NCBI RefSeq assembly: GCF_026130175.1
Contig: NZ_JAIGNI010000008.1
Span: 62,001 to 126,000, forward strand
Source: Lyngbya sp. CCAP 1446/10
GTDB taxonomy: Bacteria > Cyanobacteriota > Cyanobacteriia > Cyanobacteriales > Microcoleaceae
Direction of reading: 5' to 3'
DNA: 64,000 bases
The notes beneath the pieces are model-generated. The model saw only the letters and a list, made by a program, of their open reading frames with translations. It was not told the DNA's origin and searched no databases. How positions within the stretch are numbered: position 1 is the first letter of the stretch; every line of letters begins with the position of its first letter. Positions 25,903-38,700 of this stretch are shown one piece after another. The translations under genes and the position numbers were made by a program.

Positions 25903-27237
25903 TTATCCAACTAACAAACTTTCCTCAACATATTTAAAAGCTCTGGGTTTGGGGTCGCCGACAGCGGCACTCATCAGCAACAGCACCCCAACCCGACCTA
26001 TGTACATTGTAGCAATCAAAACCAACTTGCCTAGCACTGAAATCTTAGCTGTAATCCCTGCGGAAAGACCGACAGTGGCAAAAGCTGACACGGCTTCAAG
26101 CAAAACTTTGATAAAGTCTAGTTCGGGATTGGTTAGCTGAATTAAAATTGCAGATGTGAAGGTGACTAATAGGGAACCGAAGACTACGCTAATGGTTTTC
26201 AAAATCATTGCTGGCGGGATTTGACGCTGATAGCACTGCACATCTTCCTGGCCTTCGAGAACTGCTGCGGTACAGCTAAACAAGATCCTAAAAGTTGTGG
26301 TTTTGATGCCGCCGCCGGTGCTGCCGGGACTGGCACCGATAAACATTAGGGCGATCGTTATAAATAGCGCTGCGTCGCTCATTTTGCCAATGTCAATTGT
26401 ATTAAACCCCGCCGTGCGGGGAGTAACAGATTGAAACCAAGCTGCCATTACCCTTTGCGGAAAATTCAGAGAACCGAAAGTTGCCGGATTGTTGTATTCC
26501 AGTACCAAAAAGATTAGCGTTCCTAAAATTAAAAGGGCAACAGTGGTACTGGTAACAACTTTGAAGTTTAGGGAAAAAACTGTGCATACCGGGCTTTTGT
26601 TGAAGCGAGCGCGCAGCCACAGGTACATTTCCATAATTACTTGATAACCGATTCCCCCAAATATGATTAAACCGGTGACTGTGAAGTTAATCAGAGGCGA
26701 ACTGACGTAGCGAGTAAAACTATCTGAGTAGAGGCTAAAGCCGGCGTTGTTAAAGGCATTAACGCTGTGGAATACGGCAGACCAGAGACCGTCTTTAAAT
26801 CCGTATTCTGGGACAAAAACGGACATTAGCAAAAAAACTCCAGTTAATTCAAACAAAACGGTTGTTGCTAGAATTGACTGCACGAGTTGCACTACGCCGG
26901 CTAGCCCGGATTTGTCAAGTGATTGTTGCAGGGCAATTTTGTCTTTTAAGCCAAAGCGGCGGCCCAATAACAGTAGCAAGAAGGTTGTGGCTGTCATGTA
27001 GCCCAAGCCTCCTATTTGCACCAATAAAACTAGGCACAGTTGCCCCCAAAAAGAGTAATATTTTCCGACATCCACAACCGACAAGCCTGTGACGCAGACA
27101 GCGGAAGTAGAGGTAAAGATTGCTGTGACTGGATCGCTCCAAGTTCCATCACTTGTGGAAAAGGGCATCATCAGTAATAGAGCACCTAGGATAATGACGG
27201 CGAGAAAGCCCAAGCAAATGGTTCGCGAGACAGTCAT
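25903..27237 (-). CDS. ktrB: Potassium transporter membrane subunit KtrB (TrkH family)
   Basis: 444 residues with four M1-P-M2 repeats. The four selectivity-filter segments with conserved glycine are visible: SAVCVTGLSV, NAFNNAGFSL, TPRTAGFNTI and SAFATVGLSA. The M2 loop glycine-rich stretch GASPGSTGGGIKTTT is also present. Na+-dependent K+ uptake is known for cyanobacterial KtrB. Start ATG 27235-27237; ktrA follows. Confidence 0.94.
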   Translation of the reverse strand: MTVSRTICLGFLAVIILGALLLMMPFSTSDGTWSDPVTAIFTSTSAVCVTGLSVVDVGKYYSFWGQLCLVLLVQIGGLGYMTATTFLLLLLGRRFGLKDKIALQQSLDKSGLAGVVQLVQSILATTVLFELTGVFLLMSVFVPEYGFKDGLWSAVFHSVNAFNNAGFSLYSDSFTRYVSSPLINFTVTGLIIFGGIGYQVIMEMYLWLRARFNKSPVCTVFSLNFKVVTSTTVALLILGTLIFLVLEYNNPATFGSLNFPQRVMAAWFQSVTPRTAGFNTIDIGKMSDAALFITIALMFIGASPGSTGGGIKTTTFRILFSCTAAVLEGQEDVQCYQRQIPPAMILKTISVVFGSLLVTFTSAILIQLTNPELDFIKVLLEAVSAFATVGLSAGITAKISVLGKLVLIATMYIGRVGVLLLMSAAVGDPKPRAFKYVEESLLVG

Positions 27238-27268
27238 TCGATTTTAGATTTTAGATTGGGGATTTTGG

Positions 27269-27359
27269 ATTTTTTTGATTGGCGATTTGAGAGGGGATCT
27301 GCAAATCGATAAATCGATTTTTTTGATTGGCGATTTGAGAGGGGATCTGCAAATCGATA
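27269..27359. repeat. 43-bp tandem duplication
   Basis: Two copies beginning at 27269 and 27317 (period 48) of a unit starting ATTTTTTTGATTGGCGATTT and ending GATCTGCAAATCGATA. It lies between the divergent ktrB and tocopherol methyltransferase genes, so it may sit in one or both promoter regions. Confidence 0.9.
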
Positions 27360-27454
27360 TCTGTTTGCGGTTTTGTGCGATCGCCCAAAACCGGAAAAGA
27401 TGACAACATCGGGAAAATAACGGTAGAATTCCTTTAATAACTTGCGATCGTGCG

Positions 27455-28366
27455 ATGACATCAACACTTTACCAGCAAATTCAGGAACTCTACGACGCTT
27501 CTAGCGGTTTGTGGGAGCAGGTGTGGGGCGAACATATGCACCACGGCTACTACGGCGCAGATGGCAATTTGAAAAAAGAGCGCCGACAGGCTCAGATAGA
27601 TTTGATCGAAGAACTGCTGGGTTGGGCTGGAGTGCCGTCAAATCAGGCACTCTGTGAACCTTACCGCATTTTGGATGTCGGTTGCGGGATTGGTGGCAGT
27701 ACGCTGTATTTAACCGAAAAGTTTGGTTCGATCGCGCAAAATAATTTAAAGTCGGATGGTGGGGTCGATCGGGTGACAGCCACCGGCATTACGCTGAGTC
27801 CGGTACAGGCCAATAGAGCGATCGAACGTGCTAAAATCGCTGGACTGGAAAGTAATGTTAACTTTTTGGTAGCAGATGCTTTAAATATGCCTTTTCCTGA
27901 CGGGTCCTTCGACTTGGTTTGGTCACTCGAAAGTGGCGAACATATGCCCGACAAAATTAAATTTTTGCAGGAATGCTGTCGCGTGCTCAAGCCGGGAGGA
28001 ACTTTGATGTTAGCAACTTGGTGTCACCGCCCGGTGGGAGAAACGGCGGGAGAATTAACTGATGCAGAGAGAAAGGAATTGGCAGAAATTTACCGGGTTT
28101 ATGCTTTGCCTTACGTGATTTCTTTGCCGGAATATGAGGAAATTGTCCGCAGTTTGCCTTTTACAAGTATTCGCAGCGCTGATTGGTCAAAAGCAGTTGC
28201 TCCGTTTTGGGATGTGGTGATCGATTCTGCTTTGACTCCGAGCGCAATTTGGGGTTTGCTGACGAGCGGTTGGACGACTATTCAAGCTGCTCTTGCTCTC
28301 GGATTAATGAGCAGGGGATATCAGAGCGGATTGATTCGTTTCGGGCTGATTTGTGCTGTAAAATAA
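27455..28366 (+). CDS. Tocopherol O-methyltransferase (gamma-TMT)
   Basis: 303 residues. N-terminal IQELYDASSGLWEQVWGEHMHHGYY is characteristic of plant VTE4 and cyanobacterial gamma-tocopherol methyltransferase. SAM motif I is ILDVGCGIGGST, with DGSFDLVWSLESGEHMPDK and LKPGGTLMLATWCHR following. It converts gamma- to alpha-tocopherol on the membrane. The neighbouring gene encodes the committing prenyltransferase of the same pathway, which supports tocopherol over the related MPBQ substrate. Start ATG 27455. Confidence 0.88.
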   Translation: MTSTLYQQIQELYDASSGLWEQVWGEHMHHGYYGADGNLKKERRQAQIDLIEELLGWAGVPSNQALCEPYRILDVGCGIGGSTLYLTEKFGSIAQNNLKSDGGVDRVTATGITLSPVQANRAIERAKIAGLESNVNFLVADALNMPFPDGSFDLVWSLESGEHMPDKIKFLQECCRVLKPGGTLMLATWCHRPVGETAGELTDAERKELAEIYRVYALPYVISLPEYEEIVRSLPFTSIRSADWSKAVAPFWDVVIDSALTPSAIWGLLTSGWTTIQAALALGLMSRGYQSGLIRFGLICAVK

Positions 28367-28370
28367 ATCA

Positions 28371-28424
28371 GAAGGAAGAGGGAAGAAGGAAGAAGGAAGA
28401 GGGAAGAGGGAAGAAGGAAGAGGG
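28371..28424. repeat. Heptanucleotide array (GGAAGAA/GGAAGAG)
   Basis: About seven to eight imperfect 7-bp units just after the methyltransferase stop. Confidence 0.85.
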
Positions 28425-28506
28425 TATTTCTGGCTGCAAGTTCAATTAAGTAAGGTGGATAATTTACACCTTACTTAATATTATTTTTGGTGCGTTTGTA
28501 GGATTT

Positions 28507-29508
28507 ATGGAAAACGATTCGATTGGTAAGTCTGGGATTGATAAAGATAAAAATGGCTCGGCTCCGCAAAGCTGGGTGAGGGCATTTTGGGAGTTTGCTC
28601 GGCCGCATACGATTATCGGGACTACGTTGAGTGTAATGGCTTTGTACGCGATCGCCCAAAGCACCAGTTCCTTTGCGAATCCGATATTTCTGCCACTAGC
28701 TTTTGCCTGGTTGGCTTGCATTTGTGGCAATATTTATATTGTGGGATTGAACCAGTTAGAAGATGTTGAAATTGATCAGATTAATAAGCCGTATTTGCCG
28801 ATCGCCTCTGGAGCGTTTTCTCGCAAAACTGGCGAATTAATTGTAAGTGTAACCGGAATCCTAGCAGTTGTGACTGCTATTTTACAAGGCCCGTTTTTGC
28901 TGGCTACAGTTGGGGTGAGTTTGGTAATCGGGACTGCTTATTCTCTGCCGCCAATTCGGCTGAAACGGTTTCCTTTTTGGGCGGCGCTGTGCATTTTTAC
29001 GGTGCGTGGGGCGATCGTCAATTTAGGTCTGTTTCTGCACTTTAATTGGGTTTTGGGCTTGGGAAAGGCGAAAAACGCTTTCTCTGGCTGGAGTTTGGAT
29101 AGCGCGTCTTTGGCAATTCCGGCGGAAGTTTGGGTGCTGACGGTGTTTGTGATTGTGTTTACTTTTGCGATCGCCATTTTCAAAGATATCCCTGACATGG
29201 AGGGCGACAAGCAATACAATATTACTACGTTTACGATCGAGCTGGGCAAACCGGCTGTCTTTAATTTGTCTCGCTGGGTGTTGACGGTTTGCTATTTGGG
29301 CGCGACTTTAGCCGGAGTAGTCACATTGTCTAATGTTAATTTAGTATTTCTGGCAGTTGCTCATTTCGTGGCTTTGGGTTTGATGTGGTTTTGGAGTGTC
29401 AAAGTTAATTTGGACGAGCAGAAAGAAATTGCCGATTTTTATCAGTTTATCTGGAAGTTGTTTTTCTTAGAATATTTGATTTTTCCCGCTGCTTGTTTGT
29501 TAGGATAA
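28507..29508 (+). CDS. Homogentisate phytyltransferase (UbiA family)
   Basis: 333-residue membrane prenyltransferase that joins homogentisate with phytyl diphosphate, the committing step of tocopherol synthesis. ARPHTIIGTTLSV near the N-terminus, the first aspartate motif NQLEDVEIDQINKPYLP and the second, KDIPDMEGDKQY, are all present among about nine transmembrane helices. It matches the VTE2/slr1736 type. It lies 140 bases downstream of the tocopherol methyltransferase gene on the same strand, across a heptamer array. Start ATG 28507. Confidence 0.93.
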   Translation: MENDSIGKSGIDKDKNGSAPQSWVRAFWEFARPHTIIGTTLSVMALYAIAQSTSSFANPIFLPLAFAWLACICGNIYIVGLNQLEDVEIDQINKPYLPIASGAFSRKTGELIVSVTGILAVVTAILQGPFLLATVGVSLVIGTAYSLPPIRLKRFPFWAALCIFTVRGAIVNLGLFLHFNWVLGLGKAKNAFSGWSLDSASLAIPAEVWVLTVFVIVFTFAIAIFKDIPDMEGDKQYNITTFTIELGKPAVFNLSRWVLTVCYLGATLAGVVTLSNVNLVFLAVAHFVALGLMWFWSVKVNLDEQKEIADFYQFIWKLFFLEYLIFPAACLLG

Positions 29509-29702
29509 AAGAAGGAAGTTCGGCAGCGAGCAATGTACGGGATGTAACGGATTTCATGGAGGTCATTTCAGAACCCTTTTTGTAATCACTTTAATAAATT
29601 TAACGAATTTAAAGAGGTTGAGGGAAGAAAGAAGGAATAGTTAACAGATTGAAATAAGTTGGTAATGACAAGTTAGCGAACTCCCAAATAACAAAGACAA
29701 CT

Positions 29703-32700
29703 ATGGCTTCTAAGAAAAAATCGCAAAAATCTGCCGTCAAAATGCGTGCTGAAGATTCTTTGAACATAGCTTGGACACATCATCAAGCGGGGCGTTTGTT
29801 AGAAGCTGAAAATTTGTACCGGCAAATCGTGGAAGTGCAGCCGGAGTCAGCAAACGTGTTGTGTTTGTTGGGAATAGCAGTCAGACAGCAGGGAAAAGTG
29901 GCTGAGGCGATCGACTTTTACGATCGCGCGATCGCCCAAAACCCCGATTTTGTAGAAGCACATTTAAACAAAGCCCATGTTTTGATGGATGTCGGCGACA
30001 GTCAAAGGGCGATCGCCAGTTACGAACAAGTCATCCAACTTTCACCAAATACCGCACTAGCATACAATAATTTGGGCTGGATCAAACAGCAATTGGGCGA
30101 AATCGACTCGGCAATTTCATATTATCAAACAGCGCTCAAACTCGACCCAAACCTGGTTGAAGCCGCCCACAATTTAGGAAAAATATTTACAGAAAAAAAT
30201 CAACTCAACGATGCAGCAGCCTGTTATTTACACGCTTTAAAAATTAATCCTAAATTGACATATTCTCTGCTAGGCTTGGGCAGAGTTTTGCAGCAGCAAG
30301 GTAAATTAACCGAAGCTTTCAACTACTACCAGCAAGCTTTAGAAATAGAACCGCACAATCCCGACGCGCAAAACAATATCGGAGCATTTTACCACGAACA
30401 AGGCAATACAAAAACAGCCATAGACCACTACCGACAAGCATTAAGCTTAAAGCCCGACTTCGTGGATGCTATTAACAACCTCGCCCACGCTTTAGTAGAT
30501 TTAGGAGAATTTCAAGAGGCTTTTACTTGTCACCGTCGAGCCTTGGAATTGCAGCCAGACAACGCCATCGCACACCTGGAATTAGCCTTAAGTTTGCTAT
30601 TGTTCGGAGATTATCAGCGCGGTTTTGCTGAATACGAGTGGCGGTGGCGCACTCCGACACTACAACCGAGGCAATTTCAACAGCCGCTTTGGGATGGTTC
30701 CGATTTGCATTCTAAAACTATTTTACTCCACGTTGAGCAAGGTTTGGGCGATTCGATTCAGTTTATTCGCTACGCGCCGATTCTTCGCAGCCGAGGCGCT
30801 AAAGTTCTGGTGGCTTGCTATCCTGAATTAATGCGGTTGTTTGCGACTGTTGCCGGCATTGAATATTTATCAGTTAGTTTTGAGGGTTTACCAGTATTTG
30901 ACTTTCACGTACCGCTGATGAGTTTACCCAGAATTTTGGGGACAACTCTCGAAACAATACCCGCAAATGTTCCTTATTTGAGTCCGCCTGCTGAGTGCAA
31001 GTTTGCGCTGGCTTCTGATGCCAACTTGAAGGTGGGAATTGTGTGGGCGGGGAGTCCAAAACGGCGGAAAGATAATCAGCGCTCTTGCAATTTAAGCGAT
31101 TTTATTCAATTTTTGGATGTGCCAGGAATCGCTTTTTATAGTTTACAAAAAAACTTGTCGGAGTGCGATCGCACTTTATTACACCAGCATCTAGTCCCGG
31201 ATTTGAGTCCGCATCTGATCGATTTTGCTGATACGGCTTCTGCTATATCTCAATTGGATTTAGTAATTACTGTTGATACATCGGTGGCGCACTTGGCTGG
31301 TGCTTTGGGAAAACCGGTTTGGGTGCTGCTGTCTTTTGCTCCTGACTGGCGCTGGCTGCTGGAGCGCGAAGACAATCCTTGGTATCCAACTGCAAGGCTT
31401 TTTCGCCAAATTCAGCCGGAAAGTTGGCAAGAATTGTTTGATGATGTGCACGCGGCTTTGAGTTTATTTGCGATCGCAAATTCTGGTACTTTTGCCGATA
31501 TTTCTGTCGAGGATGCTGCGAAAAATCAGCCACTGGAATTGACAGCTACCAGCCCGGTTGAGGAGAGTAAACAAGTATTTGCGATCGCGGGCGAAGCGTT
31601 AGCGACTGACTCACCAGTCAAGGATTCGCAGGGGATTGAGACATCTCTGGCGATCGCAAATTCGCTGATTTTAGAGGATTTATTGCGACAAGCAGAACAT
31701 TTAATGGAAACAGGCGATAAGCAAGAAGCGATCGCCCTTTATGATCAAATAATATCTCTCGATCCAAATTGCGTGCAAGCGCGGATTAACTTTGGTTTTC
31801 TCAAACAAGAAAATGGCGAATTAGATGCAGCTATCCCGCATTATCAAGAAGCTTTAGCGATCGCTCCAAACATCCCTCAAACAGCTTATAACTTAGCCAA
31901 AATTTTTGAGGAACAAGGTAAAGTGGAAGATGCGATCGCGCATTACGAACAAGCTCTGATTGCTGAACCGGATTTCGTGCCTGCACTGATTAATTTAGCG
32001 GTGGCGCTGCAAGAAAAGGGGGAACTTTTAAGGGCGCTCGATCTGTACCGGCGGGCGCTGGAAATTCATCCCCATAGCTGGGAAGCTTACAACAATCTGG
32101 CAACTGTTTTGCAAGAACAGGGCAATTTAGAAGAGGCACTGGAGTATTATCACAAAGCTCTGGAATTGCTGCCGGACTTTGTGGAAGCTATCAACAATTT
32201 AGGCAGAACTTTTCTGGAAAAAGGCGTAGTTGAAGATGCGATAGCCTGCTACAGACGGGCGATTTATTTGAATCCAAATCATGCTAGCGCTCACCTGAAT
32301 TTGTCCTTGGCTTTGCTGTTGGCCGGAGACTTGGAAAATGGTCTCACCGAATATGAATGGCGCTGGACAATTCAAGAATTTAAAACTAGCCATTCCTGTT
32401 TTTTGACGGCACAGGGAAATACACTTTCAGCAAGAGAATACCGGCCACTGTGGGATGGTTCCGATTTGCAGGGAAAGACTGTTTTACTGCACGCTGAACA
32501 AGGTTTAGGCGATTCGATTCAGTTTATTCGCTACATTGCGATCGTCAAACAGCAAGGTGGCAAGGTAATTGTTGACTGTTATCCACAATTGCGCCGTTTG
32601 TTTGCCATGATTGATGGCATTGATTTGCTCATAGTTAGAGGTGAACCTCTGCCGGAATTTGATGTGCAAGTGCCGATGTTGAGTTTACCCTATGTTCTCG

Positions 32701-35700
32701 GTACAAAACTGGCAACAATTCCGGCAACTACTGCTTATTTATCTCCGCCTGCGGGTGCTGAATTTGCGCTTTTGCCCGATCGCAATTTGAAAGTTGGGAT
32801 TGTCTGGGCGGGGAATCCCAAACACCGCAAAAATACACAGCGTTCTTGCAGTTTGAGCAAGTTTCTGCCGCTTTTGGACGTTTCGGGGGTAACTTTTTAC
32901 AGCTTGCAGAAAGAGGTTTTAGAGACCGATCGCGCGCTGTTGAATCAAACGCCGATCGTCGATTTGAGCCCGCATTTTGGGGATTTGGCCGATACTGCGG
33001 CTGCGATCGCCAAACTGGATTTAGTGATTACTGTCGATACCGCTGTCGCCCATTTGGCGGGCGCTTTGGGCAAACCAGTGTGGATTTTGCTGGCGTTTTC
33101 CCCGGATTGGCGATGGTTGTTGGAGCGCGAAGACAGTCCTTGGTATCCGACGGCGCGGCTGTTTCGCCAACGGGAAAGGGGGGACTGGCAGGGGGTTTTT
33201 GAGCGGGTGGCGGAGGCTCTAGGCGCTGTTTCCGCAGCATTTGTGCCCTCGGATGCGGCGAATGCAGAGTTTCGCGAGGGTCGAAATTTGCAGGTGCAGG
33301 GCAATTTTGCTGGTGCGATCGAATGTTATCAGCGGGCGATCGCGATCGATCCAAATTACGCGGCAGCCCACAGCAATTTAGGCGTTGTCAAACAGCAAAG
33401 CGGGCGGTTAACAGAGGCGATCGCGCACTACCAACAAGCGCTAGAAATCGACGGGAATTTGGCGGAAACTGCGAGCAATTTGGGCAGCGCGCTGGCGGAA
33501 GCAGGGGAGACTGCACAGGCGATCGCACAATACCAGCGGGCGCTGTCTTTGAACCCGAATTGCGCCGAAGCGATGATTAATTTGGGGCTGCTGCGGGAAG
33601 AAGAAGGGAAGGTGGCGGAGGCTTGCTCGCTTTACCAGCAAGCGATTCAAGTCAATCCTGATTGCGCGGCGGCTTATTTTAATTTGGGCATTGCTTTGGA
33701 GAAACAAGGGGAGGAAACGGGCGCGGATTACGATCGCGCGATCGCGAATTACGAAAGGGCGATCGAGCTAGATCCCAATTATTTGGACGCTTTGCACAAC
33801 TTAGCATACGCCTCGATCCGCCAGGGCCGAGTTGCAGATGCGATCGCCTATTACGATCGAGCTCTGGCGCTGCAACCCGATTTGACAGCAACCGATCTCG
33901 CTTTCGGCAGTTGGCTGTCAAACCAAGATCAGTTAGATGAGGCTCTAGCCTTTTGCCAGCAAGGAATTCAGAAATATCCAGCCAGTGCGGGCGCTCGCTG
34001 CAATCTGGCAATTGTCTTGCACAAACAAGGTAAAATTCAAGATGCGATCGCCTGCTATCAGCAAGCTTTGAGCCTGAAACCCGACTTTCCCGAAGCTTTG
34101 AACAATCTCGCTAAAGCTTTTGAGGAAGCGGGAAACATGGCTGAGGCGATGGATTGTTACAATCGGGCGATCGAACTCAAACCCGGTTATATCAATTCCC
34201 TCAACGGTTTGGGAAACATTTTGCACCAAAGCGGACAATTTGCCAGTGCTGTCACCTATTACGATCGAGCAGTTGAATTCAATATCACCAACCCAGAATC
34301 TCACCTAAATTTAGCTTTAGCCTTGCTGCTGGCGGGAGATTTTCAACGCGGTTTTACAGAGTACGAATCGCGGCTGGTTGTTGAGAAAAAACAGTTCCCG
34401 CAATACAACTTTCTTCAACCGATTTGGGACGGCAAAGATTTGGATGGAAAAACAATTTTGCTTTGCCCGGAACAGGGTTTAGGCGATGCAATTCAATTTA
34501 TTCGCTACGCAGAATTAGTCAAGCAAAAAGGCGGCCGGGTAATTGTTTGGTGTTTGCCGCACTTGCAGCGCTTGTTTGCACAAGTTGCGGGAATCGATCA
34601 GTTAATAATTAGTCCAGAAGCAGCGCCGGATTTTCAAGTTCGCGCCCACCTCATGAGTTTGCCGCACCTTCTGGGAACAACTTTAGAAAGTATACCCGCC
34701 CAGGTTCCTTATTTAGCTCCACCTCCCGGCGGGGAATTTACTTTCAACCAAACTGCTAATTTGAAAGTAGGGATTGTCTGGTGTGGCAATACTAACAATT
34801 CACAAAATAAACTGCGATCGTTTCCGCTCAATTTGTTAGCCAAAATATTAGAGATTCCCGGAGCGGATTTTTACAGTTTGCAAAAGGAAATGACAGCAGA
34901 AGAACGCGCTTTGTTAGAGCAAATGCCCGTCACAGATTTAAGCTCTTATTTGTACGATTTTGCCGATACAGCGGCCGCAATATCGGCTCTGGATTTAGTA
35001 ATTTCTGTTGATACTTCTGTGGCGCACTTAGCTGGTGCTTTGGGCAAACCGGTGTGGATTTTGCTGTGTTTTGTACCGGATTGGCGGTGGATGTTGGAAC
35101 GGGAAGATAGTCCTTGGTATCCGACGGCGCGACTGTTTCGTCAGTCAACAGCGGGGGATTGGGAAGGAGTTTTAGAAAAGGTTGGTTTCGCGCTCCGAGA
35201 AAGAATTGCTCAGCATCAGAAAGCTCAACCAATAATAGAAACTCAGCTTAATTTTGACTTGGCTAAGAAACAATTCGATAGGGGAAATCTGCTGAAGTCG
35301 CAAGGAAAATTCATCGAGGCGATTTCGTATTTTGAAAATGCTTTAGTTTTGGAGCCAAATTCGATTGAAGTCGCCACCAATTTAGCGGTGACGCTGCACC
35401 AAACAGGGGATTTAGCCGAAGCTGCGACGTATTATCAGCGCGCGATCGAAATTGACCCGAACTGCGCTCAAGCGCAAAATAACTTGGGTATTTTGCTGCA
35501 AGATCGGGGGAATATAGCCGAGGCTGTAGTTTGCTTTCAAAAGGCGATCGCCCTAAATCCCGTTTATGTCAAAGCCCTGAACAATCTCGGCGCGACACTC
35601 CAGCAGCAGGGCGAGTTGTCAAGTGCGATCGCCTGTTTTAATCAAGCACTTTCCATCAATGCCAATTACGTGCCGGCTATCGTAAATTTGGGTGCGGCAA

Positions 35701-38700
35701 TGCAAGCAACAAATCAGCTAGAAGAAGCTAAACGCCTTTATTGTCTGTCAATTGAGATAGAACCTGACAGCGCCGCAGGACATTATCACCTGGGAAATTT
35801 GTTCTTAGAAATGCACCAATTCGATCGAGCTGCGGTTAGCTTAGAAAAAGCCATAACCTTACAGCCAAATTATGTAGAAGCGCTGAATAATTTAGGCACA
35901 GTTTTAGAAGCAAATCACGAAATAGACCGGGCAATTTCATTGTACAATCAAGCTATTAGTTGCGATCCAAATTGTGCAAAATCTCACTTCAATTTATCCT
36001 TAGCGCTGCTATTAACAGGTGACTTACCTCGCGGTTTTGCAGAGTACGAATGGCGCTGGCAAACCGATCAAGCAAAGAAAATACAGTGGTTGAATTTCGA
36101 TCGCCCGATTTGGGACGGTTCAGATTTGCACGGAAAAACTATTTTGATTCGCTGCGAACAAGGTTTGGGTGACGCAATTCAATTTGTGCGCTACGCGGCA
36201 ATTGTGCAGCAAAAAGGCGGCAAAGTAATCCTTTCTTGCTATCAAGAACTCAAGCGTTTATTCAAGCAGATTCCTGGCATCGAACAAGTGGCGGTGCGGA
36301 TGGACGAATTGTCCGATTTTCAAGTGCAAGTACCGCTGATGAGTTTGCCGCACATTCTGGAAACAAATTTAGAAAATATACCAGCAAATGTTCCTTATTT
36401 AGCAGCGCCGCCGCATTGGCAATTTTCCCTAAATGCCGATGGCAATTTCAAAGTTGGGATTGTCTGGGCGGGAAGTTCGGAACATTTGAAGGATTTTCAG
36501 CGATCGAGTTATTTAAGCTATTTCCTGAAATTGTTAGATATTCCCGGTGTCAGTTTTTACAGTCTTCAGAAAGAAGTGTCGGTTGCTGATCGCATTTTGT
36601 TAAATCAAACTTCTGCGATCGATTTGAGCGACAATTTGAACGATTTCGCTGATACTGCGACGGTGATATCGCAACTAGATTTAGTCATTTGCGTGGATAC
36701 TGCTGTGGCGCATTTAGCCGGTGCCTTGGGTAAACCTGTCTGGATTATGCTCTCTTTCGTGCCCGATTGGCGGTGGATGTTGCAGCGCGAAGATAGCCCT
36801 TGGTATCCCACTGCGCGGTTGTTTCGGCAGGAAACAGCGGGTGATTGGGATGGCGTGGGCGATCGGGTAAAAATAGCTTTACAAGAGTTAACAAAATCCT
36901 TGATTGCGAGTGAAACATCGCCATCGCCCAGTCTTGTCTCTGCCAAAAAACTAACAGCAGTTGATGTGGATTTTCAGATAGCAAATGCCTTACGAAAACA
37001 AGGGAAACAAGCCGAAGCAGCCAGTCGCTACGAACAAGTAATTCTCGCCTCACCAAACCACGCAGAAGCCCACAGTTATTTAGGTTATTTTAAACAGGAA
37101 AACGGGCAAATAACCGAGGCGATTTTCCACTACAACCAAGCCCTAAAAACTAATCCAAATCTCAGCGAAACTAACTTATATTTGGGTGCCGCCCTCGAAG
37201 AAGAGGGAAAATTCGCAGAGGCGATCGAATTCTACAATAAAGCAATTCAACTACGTCCAGAATCACCAAATTGGCGTTTGAGACTAGCCTTAGCTTTGCT
37301 CTTAACGGGAAATTTTGAGCGCGGCTTTGCGGAGTACGAATCGCGCTGGCAAACTCAAGAATTGGAGCCCCGATATTTCGATCAACCGCTTTGGGACGGT
37401 TCCGATTTGCAGGGGAAAACAATATTATTGCACCCAGAACAAGGTTTGGGCGACACGATTCATTTTATCCGCTACGCATCTTTAGTTAAGCAAAAAGGTG
37501 GCAAAGTTGTTGTTGCTTGTCATCAATCGTTGAAGCGTTTGTTTGAAAAAGTTGCAGGGATAGATATTGTAGCAACAAAGCCGCAAGATTTGCCGGATTT
37601 TCAAGTACAAGCGCCGCTGATGAGTTTGCCCCGAATTTTGGGAACGACTTTGGAAAATATGCCTGTAAATATTCCTTATTTAAAAGTGCCAGAGGATTGT
37701 AAATTTTCCCTAGAATCAAACAATCAGCTAAAAGTAGGTATTGTGTGGGCTGGTGGGCCGCTGCACCGCAAGAACAATGATCGATCGTGTAAGTTAAGCG
37801 ATTTTGTGAAGTTTTTAGATGTTCCGGGAGTGAGTTTTTACAGCCTGCAAAAAGATTTACCAGCGAGGGATTACGCTTTATTAAATCAACAGCAAGTTCA
37901 AGATTTGAGTCAACATTGCGTTGATTTTGCCGACACCGCAGCGATTATTTCCCAACTGGATTTAGTAATTTGCGTAGATACTTCTGTGGCGCATTTAGCC
38001 GGTGCGTTGGGGAAACCGGTGTGGATTTTGCTGTCTTTCATTGCCGATTGGCGGTGGATGTTGGAACGGGAAGATAGCCCTTGGTATCCCACTGCGCGGT
38101 TGTTTAGGCAGTCAAAACCCGGTGATTGGGATGCCGTGGGCGATCGGATAAAAGCAGCACTGCAAAACCTAATTTCTAATTCTAAAAAGGCAGAAGCGAC
38201 AACGCCCCTACAAACCCTGGCCGGGGCGGGCACGGGGGCACCGCCCCTACAAATTCCCCCAGAAACCCCGCCAAAAATAACAGGAATCGGCATCAGTTGG
38301 CCGCTCAGCCTCACCAGCGGCTGGGGAATTTACGGCATGAATTTAACACTGCAACTGCTGCGAAATCCCGCCTGGGAAGTGGCACTTTTAGTCCCGCCAT
38401 CCATCACCTCAGAATCGCTCAATCCGCTGCACAAATCGCTGTTATTACCCCTAATAGAAAAGCAGAAACATTTTCAAGAATTAGTAACCGCGAATTATGA
38501 CAAACAAATCGCTTTTAACTTTCCCGTACTTTACGGTTTGGGGAATAATTTAGTAACGTCAGGAGTAGAGAATCAACTTACCAGCGCTTGTCAAGTAGGA
38601 GTCATATTTTTTGAAGACACGCGCATCACAGCAGAAGCCGTAGAAAAAGCGAAAAAATATAGCGTAATTGTCGCCGGTTCTAACTGGAATGCGGATGTTT

